Positions 5,510-10,128 of a stretch of 10,128 bases of DNA are shown piece by piece. Location of the stretch: assembly GCA_029859385.1 (NCBI GenBank), contig JAOUDF010000083.1, positions 1 through 10,128 of the forward strand. Direction: 5' to 3'. A model generated the notes under the pieces. That model saw only the letters and a program-made list of their open reading frames with translations. It made no database searches and was not told where the DNA came from. How positions within the stretch are numbered: position 1 is the first letter of the stretch; each line of letters begins with the position of its first letter. The DNA comes from Nitrospirota bacterium. GTDB taxonomy: Bacteria; Nitrospirota; JAOUDF01. The position numbers and the translations under genes were made by a program.

Positions 5510-6736
5510 TTACGGATACAACAGGTATTTCGCCCGCATGGCCTTGAACCGCTCGAGCTGCGGTTCCCACACGCAGGCGATCGATTCCGTGGAGGCGCAG
5601 TCTTGGATGGCATCCAACACCTCCTGTGACCCGAACATGGGAAGGGTCTTGTCGATGAGAAACTGGTCGGGGTAGAGCCGGTAGAGGGCAGCCGTAAGCT
5701 CCAGGCCGAGGACAACGGGGTCGAGGGCGTCATCGTCGGCAATGACAATTCTGACGCCCTGGCAGACCTTGTTCTTGTACTTGTTTTCTGCGGGCACAAA
5801 CTCCTCGGCGACAAACTTCACCCCTGCCAGATTTTGTCCTGAAAGGTAGCGCGCCAGCTCATCCTTCTTAATCCACGGGGCGCCGACAAGTTCGAAGGGG
5901 GTTGCCGTGCCTCGCCCGACGCTGACGTTGGCGCTCTCGATGAGGGCTACCCCCGGATAAAGCTTTGTCTGCGTCAAGGTCCGCAGGTTGGGGGAGGGGG
6001 CGGGCCACGGCAGCCCGGTGTCATCGTAGTCGAGGTCGCGCTGGTAGCCGCGCATCGGAATGACATGGAGCTTTGCGCCGATCTTGTACTCGGTGTTGAA
6101 CATGAGGGCCAACTCGCCCATGGTCATGCCGTGGCGGACGGGCATGGGGAAATAAGCGGTGAATGACTGGAGGCCTTCGTCGAGCACGGGGCCTTCTACC
6201 ACCGACGCATCGACGGGGTTGGGCCGGTCGAGGACATAGAAATCGAGCCCATTCTCGGCTGCCTCCTCCATGGCGTAGGCCATGGTGGTGATGTAGGTAT
6301 AAAAACGTACTCCCACGCTTTGTATATCGAAAACAAGCGCATCGAGCCCTTTCAGGAGTTCATTGGTGGGCCGCTGACTGGTTCCATAGAGGCTGTGGAC
6401 GGGAAGCCGTGACGCCGGATCGGTCCCGGAAGCAACCTTTTCATCGAGCTTGCCTTCAAATCCGTGCTCCGGGGTGAAAATCGCCGCCATCTTTACGCCG
6501 GGCGCGTTGCAGAGAAGGTCGACGATATGTCGACCGGACGAGTTCACGCCGGTGTGGTTGGTGATGACGCCGACCCACTTGCCACGGAGTTCCTGAAATC
6601 CGCCGGATTCAAGCACATCAAGGCCGGTCATGACCCTTTCGGCCGACTCGCCGGAATGGGAGACCATCGGCAGAAGAAGGGCCAGGGCAATGATCCCGCT
6701 GAACCATTGAAGGGTCTTCCGATAAAGTGATTTCAT
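5510..6736 (-). CDS. Exported DUF1343 / NamZ-type exo-beta-N-acetylmuramidase
   Basis: A 408-residue protein with an N-terminal signal peptide (basic MKSLYRK, hydrophobic core about 12-24, probable cleavage near SHS-GE at 28-29). The mature part shows the DUF1343 signatures: GVITNHTG (56-63), FTPEHGFEG (88-95), DIQSVGVRFYTY (137-148), LDRPNP (169-174), RHGMTMGELA (201-210), WPAPSPN (244-250), and SVGRGTATPFELVGAPW (272-288). The family member NamZ (YbbC of Bacillus) releases terminal N-acetylmuramic acid from peptidoglycan fragments; Glu90 and His91 lie in the conserved putative active-site segment. Length is normal for the family. The start at 6736 is chosen because AAGGAG lies five bases upstream and the signal peptide follows directly; the frame stays open to 6922, but that would overlap the divergent gene. 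A cell-wall turnover or recycling role in the periplasm or at the surface follows from the family. No muropeptide transporter or kinase gene is nearby. Confidence 0.9.
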   Translation of the reverse strand: MKSLYRKTLQWFSGIIALALLLPMVSHSGESAERVMTGLDVLESGGFQELRGKWVGVITNHTGVNSSGRHIVDLLCNAPGVKMAAIFTPEHGFEGKLDEKVASGTDPASRLPVHSLYGTSQRPTNELLKGLDALVFDIQSVGVRFYTYITTMAYAMEEAAENGLDFYVLDRPNPVDASVVEGPVLDEGLQSFTAYFPMPVRHGMTMGELALMFNTEYKIGAKLHVIPMRGYQRDLDYDDTGLPWPAPSPNLRTLTQTKLYPGVALIESANVSVGRGTATPFELVGAPWIKKDELARYLSGQNLAGVKFVAEEFVPAENKYKNKVCQGVRIVIADDDALDPVVLGLELTAALYRLYPDQFLIDKTLPMFGSQEVLDAIQDCASTESIACVWEPQLERFKAMRAKYLLYP

Positions 6737-6754
6737 GACGACTCCTTTTGCCCG

Positions 6755-6783
6755 TTGACCTCGTGCCCTATTACACATACCAT
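6755..6783 (+). promoter_or_regulatory. Candidate promoter for the cooT-like gene
   Basis: TTGACC (6755-6760) and TACCAT (6778-6783) are 17 bases apart, matching 5 and 4 of 6 sigma-70 positions. Transcription would begin near 6790, leaving a short leader with AAGGAGG at 6811-6817. Confidence 0.4.
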
Positions 6784-6802
6784 GATTACATTTTCTGCTC
6801 AA
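6774..6802 (-). promoter_or_regulatory. Candidate promoter for the NamZ-type gene
   Basis: On the minus strand TTGAGC (6802-6797) and TATGTG (6779-6774) are 17 bases apart. It overlaps the oppositely directed candidate promoter, so the two divergent genes may compete for polymerase or share a regulator in this 87-base gap. Confidence 0.35.
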
Positions 6803-6823
6803 CTCATGATAAGGAGGTAGCCC

Positions 6824-7015
6824 ATGTGCGGGATCAATGCATTTTTCAGAAAAACCGACGGAACCGAGGAGCTGCTGCTCGAAGACGTGGACAGCGTGCG
6901 GAAGGAGAACGGCACTATTCACATCAGGAGCATCTTCGGTGAAGTGAGGTCATGTGAGGGGGATATCCGCGAGGTGTCGCAGACGACCCACAGGATTGTA
7001 ATAGTCGGGGCATGA
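6824..7015 (+). CDS. CooT-family small nickel-binding protein
   Basis: A 63-residue protein starting MCGINAFF, with an excellent ribosome binding site (AAGGAGG, six bases from the ATG). The pattern MC-x2-A followed by a short variable turn, EELLLEDVD (15-23), a strand, SIFGEVR and ending HRIVIV fits the CooT family of tiny beta-barrel proteins (PF10133). In Rhodospirillum rubrum CooT binds Ni(II) through its N-terminal Cys2, which is present here, and serves carbon monoxide dehydrogenase maturation. Stand-alone homologues occur in many anaerobes without clear partners. No carbon monoxide dehydrogenase or hydrogenase gene is in the window, so the client is unknown. It is the first gene of a plus-strand pair, 21 bases ahead of the next, and divergent from the NamZ-type gene. 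I am fairly sure of the family but not of the function. Confidence 0.85.
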   Translation: MCGINAFFRKTDGTEELLLEDVDSVRKENGTIHIRSIFGEVRSCEGDIREVSQTTHRIVIVGA

Positions 7016-7036
7016 GCGGCACAGATTGATGACACA

Positions 7037-7444
7037 ATGAGAATCAGATTTGCGCTGGAGATATCCGACGGCCTTGGAGCCAATGCTGAACTTTTCACTG
7101 AATTGTCGGAGCGCCTTTCAACGTACTTTGCCGACAAGTCCTATGGCCACGGCCTTGAAGAGCTGCTTATAGACATCATTTGTGTTGCGCCGGAGTTCAA
7201 GTTTTGCTTCTTCGAGCCACGGAAGAAGTATACGAAGGCCAAAAAGCTCTTCGAGTGCGATGTGAGAATCGATTTCGAACTGTTCAGGAGTGCAGGTCGA
7301 CAGCAGGCAATCAGCGTGCTGTGTGAGTGCATAGAAAAGGCTGCCGCGGTTCTGCGGGGTCTAAGGTTGCCGGGAATTGACGTAGAGAGTTTTCAGGCTG
7401 ACCTGCAGGCGTTTACCGCTGAAGAGGTGCGCCGCTGCCGGTAA
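7037..7444 (+). CDS. Imm44-like immunity family protein (tentative)
   Basis: A 135-residue cytoplasmic protein. Its layout resembles the Imm44 family found beside polymorphic toxins: an opening strand (MRIRFALEIS), a long helix (about 16-33), an aromatic/glycine turn KSYGHGLEEL (34-43), then a strand pair IDIICV and KFCFFEPRKKYTKAKK (55-70). DVRIDFELFRSAG (75-87) follows, then a helix with repeated Cys and Ala (about 91-108). The charged strand followed by a "RIDFE.F..A" phrase is the main reason for the call; I cannot verify it here. The gene has no Shine-Dalgarno site before its ATG at 7037 and is probably read together with the cooT-like gene 21 bases upstream. No toxin or secretion gene is in the window, so it would be an orphan. 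Its stop codon (7442-7444) directly abuts the stop codon of the convergent ahbD-like gene. Alternatively it is simply a conserved hypothetical protein. Confidence 0.78.
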   Translation: MRIRFALEISDGLGANAELFTELSERLSTYFADKSYGHGLEELLIDIICVAPEFKFCFFEPRKKYTKAKKLFECDVRIDFELFRSAGRQQAISVLCECIEKAAAVLRGLRLPGIDVESFQADLQAFTAEEVRRCR

Positions 7445-8629
7445 TCAGCCGCTCTGTTCCTGCTGCCTCTTCCACTTGACGGGAATATACGTGCAGTACG
7501 GTTCTTCGGCCAGGTAGTCGCCGGTGACGGCATAGGCGCGGGCGCGGGAACCGCCGCAGACCTTCTTGTATTCGCAGACGCCGCACTTGCCCTTGAGCTT
7601 GTCGGGATCGCGCAGGTCCTTGAACATGGGGGATTCGCGGTAGACGGTGACGAGGCTCTCGTCGCGGACATTGCCCGCCTTGATCGGCAGAAAGCCCGAC
7701 GGGAAGATGTCGCCGATGTGGGAGATGAAGACGAAGCCGCTGCCGTCGTTGACGGCGCGGATGGCGCGGTTCATGCCGTCCTTGAAGATGGCGAATCCGG
7801 GCCCCTGAATGTCGGCGCCCTGGGCCTCAACGACCTTTCCTTCCTTCTCCATCTGGGCCATCTTTTCGGCCTTCTTCCTCTGAAGGATCACGCGGCGGTA
7901 ATGGGTGCAGGCGGTGGTCTTTATGTTGTACGGCATGGTCAGCGACGTATCATAGAGCCAGTTGAGGATCTCTTCATACTCCTCCGGCGTTACCTCATCC
8001 TTCTCCTCGCCCCTTCCGGTCGGTACCAGGAAAAAGACGCTCCAGAGCACGGCGCCGAAGTCCTTCACCATCTCTGCGATCTGCCCCAGCTCCGCCTTGC
8101 TCTGCCGGGTGACGGTGGTGTTGATCTGGATGGGGACGTTCAGGTCGCGGCAGGCGTTGATGGCGTTCATGGTGATCTCGAACGAACCGTCGACGGCGCG
8201 GAATTTGTCATGGGTCTCGGCGGTGGCGCCGTCGAGGCTGATGGCCATGCGGCTGATTCCCTTTTCTCCCATCCGGGCAATATTCTCTTTGGTCAGTAGA
8301 GGAGTGGCGGACGGCGTAACTGCGACACGCAGGCCGATCTTGTGGGCATAATCGATGAAGTCGAACATGTCTTCCCGCATGAGCGGGTCGCCGCCGGTGA
8401 TGACGAAGAGCGGGTCGCCGAAGCGCTTGATTTCGTCGAGCAACTTGAAACCTTCTTCCGTCGAAAGCTCCAGCGGGTGGCGCTTGGGCTGGGCCTCGGC
8501 CCGGCAGTGGACGCAGGCCAGGTTGCAGGCCTGGGTGAGTTCCCAGATTACGATGAAGGGGGCCTGGTCAAAATCGACCATCAGCCCTTCGGGCATGGCG
8601 GACTGGTATTTGAAGTTGCGTTCGGTCAT
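7445..8629 (-). CDS. ahbD: Radical SAM/SPASM protein, probable heme synthase AhbD
   Basis: A 394-residue cytoplasmic radical SAM enzyme. The SAM-cluster motif CNLACVHC places Cys35, Cys39 and Cys42; GGDP (79-82) is the SAM-binding strand, and SLDGATAETHDKFR (131-144) is typical of the group. The C-terminus carries auxiliary-cluster cysteines Cys349, Cys352, Cys358 and Cys379 in CGVCEYKKVCGG...PYC, with the SRARAYAVTGDYLAEEP phrase that I associate with AhbD. In the family AhbD converts iron-coproporphyrin III to heme by oxidative decarboxylation of two propionates. The related NirJ and AhbC have similar layouts, but the neighbours (hemB and an AhbC-like gene) support AhbD. It is the last gene of the operon, 42 bases after hemB, with an inverted repeat in the gap. 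Its ribosome binding site is poor (AAGAG touching the ATG), so expression may be lower or helped by RNA structure; Met12 is a possible later start. Confidence 0.88.
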   Translation of the reverse strand: MTERNFKYQSAMPEGLMVDFDQAPFIVIWELTQACNLACVHCRAEAQPKRHPLELSTEEGFKLLDEIKRFGDPLFVITGGDPLMREDMFDFIDYAHKIGLRVAVTPSATPLLTKENIARMGEKGISRMAISLDGATAETHDKFRAVDGSFEITMNAINACRDLNVPIQINTTVTRQSKAELGQIAEMVKDFGAVLWSVFFLVPTGRGEEKDEVTPEEYEEILNWLYDTSLTMPYNIKTTACTHYRRVILQRKKAEKMAQMEKEGKVVEAQGADIQGPGFAIFKDGMNRAIRAVNDGSGFVFISHIGDIFPSGFLPIKAGNVRDESLVTVYRESPMFKDLRDPDKLKGKCGVCEYKKVCGGSRARAYAVTGDYLAEEPYCTYIPVKWKRQQEQSG

Positions 8630-8643
8630 CTCTTATTCTTTCT

Positions 8644-8672
8644 ATAGGTCGTATAGGACTTATATGACCTAT
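8644..8672 (-). repeat. AT-rich inverted/9-base repeat between hemB and ahbD
   Basis: ATAGGTCGTATA (8644-8655) and TATATGACCTAT (8661-8672) pair over 12 positions with one wobble and a 5-base loop. The same stretch also reads as near-tandem 9-base units (ATAGGTCGT, ATAGGACTT, ATATGACCT). It fills the hemB-ahbD gap and reaches into the hemB stop codon (8674-8672). No T-run follows on the minus strand, so it is more likely an mRNA processing or stability hairpin, or a dispersed intergenic repeat, than a terminator. Confidence 0.6.
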
Positions 8673-9640
8673 TACAGCCTTTTCGCTGCTTCTTTCGCAT
8701 AATAAGTCAGAATCATCTCTGCCCCGGCACGCCTTATGGCTAACAGCGACTCCATCATGGCGCGGTCTTCGTCGAGCCAGCCCATCTTCCCGGCTGCCTT
8801 GATCATCGAGTATTCGCCGCTCACATGGTAGGCGGCCACGGGGTAGTCGAACTCATTCCGTATCCGGTAGATGATGTCGAGGTAGGCCAGGGCCGGTTTC
8901 ACCATGATGATGTCGGCGCCCTCCTCGATGTCGAGGGTGACTTCGCGCATCCCTTCCCTGCCGTTGGCCGGGTCCATCTGATACGACCGGCGGTCGCCGA
9001 ACTTGGGGGCCGAGTCGGCGGCGTCGCGAAACGGGCCGTAGAAGGCCGAGGCATACTTGGCTGAGTAGGCCATGATCGGGATGTTTTCAAACCCCTCGTC
9101 GTCGAGGCTGCCGCGGATGGCGGCGACGCGGCCGTCCATCATGTCGGACGGGGCGACCATGTCGGCGCCTGCCTTGGCGTGGCTTACTGCCATGCGGGCC
9201 AGCAGCTCCAGCGTCTCGTCGTTGAGGATCTTGTCACCCTTCACCAGGCCGCAGTGGCCGTGGGTGGTGTATTCATCGATGCATACGTCGGTGATGACTA
9301 CCATCTCCGGCACGGCGTCCTTGATCGCCTTGATGGCGTTCTGCACTACACCGTCTTCGCGCCATCCCTCGGACCCTTCTTCGTCCTTGGTCTCGGGTAT
9401 GCCGAAGAGGATGATGGCCGGAATGCCCAGATTCCACGCCTCCTTCGCCTCCACTACCGCGTTCTCGGCCGAGAGGCGATAATTGCCGGGCATCGATTTG
9501 ATCTCGTCCTTCACGCCCTTGCCGAAGGTGACGAACATAGGGTAGATGAGGTTGTCGGGGGAAAGGCGGGTCTCCCGGACCATCCTCCGCAGGCTTTCGG
9601 TCTCGCGCATCCGCCGGGGGCGGTAGGTGGGGAAGTACAT
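8672..9640 (-). CDS. hemB: Porphobilinogen synthase (5-aminolevulinate dehydratase)
   Basis: A 322-residue enzyme that joins two 5-aminolevulinate molecules into porphobilinogen, the first committed tetrapyrrole step, in the cytoplasm. The family is unmistakable: RPRRMRETESLRRMVRET near the N-terminus, SMPGNYRLS (49-57), TDVCIDEYTTHGHCGL (117-132), APSDMMDGRV (163-172), the active-site Lys195 in AYSAKYASAFYGPFRDAA, YQMDPANGREGMRE (220-233), and the Schiff-base Lys248 in IMVKPALAYLDI. The metal site is unusual: Cys120 and Cys130 of the zinc triad are kept but the middle position, 122, is Asp, giving a mix of the zinc type (C-x-C...C) and the magnesium type (A-x-D...D). The start at 9640 has AAGGAG nine bases upstream, overlapping the stop codon of the DUF3467 gene. 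It sits between the ahbC-like and ahbD-like genes, which supports a role in the siroheme-dependent heme route. Confidence 0.97.
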   Translation of the reverse strand: MYFPTYRPRRMRETESLRRMVRETRLSPDNLIYPMFVTFGKGVKDEIKSMPGNYRLSAENAVVEAKEAWNLGIPAIILFGIPETKDEEGSEGWREDGVVQNAIKAIKDAVPEMVVITDVCIDEYTTHGHCGLVKGDKILNDETLELLARMAVSHAKAGADMVAPSDMMDGRVAAIRGSLDDEGFENIPIMAYSAKYASAFYGPFRDAADSAPKFGDRRSYQMDPANGREGMREVTLDIEEGADIIMVKPALAYLDIIYRIRNEFDYPVAAYHVSGEYSMIKAAGKMGWLDEDRAMMESLLAIRRAGAEMILTYYAKEAAKRL

Positions 9641-9653
9641 ATCGTAACGCTCC

Positions 9654-9965
9654 TTAATGGACGATGTCGGTCTTTACCTTCGGGAACGGCTGTACCTGTA
9701 TCTCGCCGAATATCCGTTCGTAGTTCTCGATGTTTTCCTGCAGCGCCATCATGAACTGCTTGGCATGCTCGGGATTGGTGACAATGCGCGAGCGCACCGG
9801 TGCGGCCTTCTTGCCGGGAACGATCATGGCGAAGTCGAGGATGAACTCGTTCTTCGAGTGGGCGATGGCGGCGGCATTGGAGTAGACGCCGCACTCATCG
9901 TCGCTCTTTATCTCAAAGGTGAGGTGCTGGGGCCCCTGGTGTGAGCGGTCTTCCTTGTGTCCCAT
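9654..9965 (-). CDS. DUF3467 domain protein
   Basis: A 103-residue protein. Residues about 16-90 match the DUF3467 pattern: FEIKSDDECGVYSNAAAI, then EFILDFAMIVPG (40-51), ARVxSRIV-like VRSRIVTNPEHAKQFMMAL (57-75) and a C-terminal helix with an NYERIFGEI end (81-89). The family is small, widespread and without an assigned biochemical role. The start at 9965 has GAGGG six bases upstream, and only two bases separate it from the preceding stop codon (9970-9968), so it is translationally coupled to the ahbC-like gene. Its own stop (9656-9654) overlaps the hemB ribosome binding site. The tight packing inside a heme operon suggests a linked job, perhaps as a small accessory protein for the enzymes, but nothing in the sequence shows what. 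Confidence 0.9.
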   Translation of the reverse strand: MGHKEDRSHQGPQHLTFEIKSDDECGVYSNAAAIAHSKNEFILDFAMIVPGKKAAPVRSRIVTNPEHAKQFMMALQENIENYERIFGEIQVQPFPKVKTDIVH

Positions 9966-9967
9966 TG

Positions 9968-10128
9968 TCAACCCTCGCAGCGGCCGGGAGCCTCGGCAAT
10001 GGTCAGGCCGATCTCCTCGTCGGTCAGATAGCATGCGGGATCGGACTCCCAGATATCGCCGGTGACGGCCTCGGCCCGAACACGGAAGTTGGCATTGCAG
10101 AGGTCGAACCACTGGCACTTGGAGCAGC
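9968..10128 (-). CDS. ahbC: Radical SAM protein C-terminus, probable AhbC (partial)
   Basis: Only the last 53 codons are inside the window; the gene continues beyond 10128. They read CSKCQWFDLCNANFRVRAEA, then VTGDIWESDPACYLTDEEIG, and end APGRCEG before TGA at 9970-9968. The C-x2-C-x5-C spacing plus a later Cys (DPAC) is the auxiliary iron-sulfur cluster end of SPASM-type radical SAM proteins. The NANFRVRAEAVTGD phrase is the counterpart of SRARAYAVTGD in the ahbD-like gene. AhbC removes the two acetate side chains of 12,18-didecarboxysiroheme to give iron-coproporphyrin III. The operon position ahead of DUF3467, hemB and ahbD supports this call. NirJ of heme d1 synthesis is the main alternative, because the catalytic half is not visible. 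Confidence 0.75.
   Translation of the reverse strand, partial: CSKCQWFDLCNANFRVRAEAVTGDIWESDPACYLTDEEIGLTIAEAPGRCEG

Noticed and set aside
6737..6922. N-terminal extension of the NamZ-type protein to 6922
   Set aside because: It would bury the signal peptide and overlap the cooT-like gene; the ATG at 6736 has a clear ribosome binding site.
7718..8299. Long plus-strand open frame opposite ahbD
   Set aside because: Composition is the mirror of a high-GC gene, with no family signature and no ribosome binding site that I can credit; the minus strand is clearly coding.
9179..9754. Plus-strand open frame of 191 codons opposite hemB
   Set aside because: It is the shadow of hemB, whose catalytic motifs on the minus strand are unambiguous.
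1..10128. CRISPR array, tRNA or rRNA genes
   Set aside because: No regularly spaced repeats, cloverleaf-like blocks or ribosomal RNA signatures were seen on either strand.

Overview
The window looks like chromosomal DNA of an anaerobic bacterium of the Desulfobacterota/"deltaproteobacterial" type. The main evidence is the right end: the tail of a radical SAM protein resembling AhbC, a DUF3467 protein, porphobilinogen synthase (HemB) and a radical SAM/SPASM protein resembling AhbD lie in one tightly packed minus-strand operon. This is the siroheme-dependent (Ahb) heme route known from sulfate reducers and methanogens; an ahbC-hemB-ahbD order is, from memory, also found in Desulfovibrio. Genus is not resolvable from the sequence alone.

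Layout, left to right. Positions 1-175 are non-coding, G-rich on the plus strand, with one stem-loop. Positions 176-2395 hold three minus-strand genes that look more AT-rich than the rest: a small orphan protein (176-484), and a two-gene unit (595-2395) of a 462-residue protein with a PD-(D/E)xK nuclease-like C-terminus followed by a 134-residue protein with a strongly acidic tail. Between the orphan and the pair is a 67-bp imperfect palindrome (513-579) with the layout of an integron attC site. The pair has its own AT-rich upstream region with a 14-bp palindrome. A membrane-anchored hypothetical protein follows (2584-3168).

Positions 3351-5430 hold an aldo/keto reductase whose last 25 codons are displaced by a one-base frameshift, and an AAA ATPase of the DUF4143 family whose promoter is embedded in a 43-bp palindrome and may give a leaderless mRNA. 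Next is an exported NamZ/DUF1343-type cell-wall hydrolase (5510-6736). It is divergent from a plus-strand pair: a CooT-family small nickel-binding protein (6824-7015) and a protein resembling Imm44 immunity proteins (7037-7444). That pair runs tail to tail, with no base between the stop codons, into the ahbD end of the heme operon (7445-10128).

Functionally, the heme operon is the only clear pathway block: HemB makes porphobilinogen at the start of tetrapyrrole synthesis, and AhbC and AhbD carry out the last two steps from didecarboxysiroheme to heme. The left third is an accessory region. The nuclease-like/acidic-protein pair next to an attC-like site is the best candidate for an undescribed, possibly defence-related, module, but this is inferred from motifs and context and has not been shown.
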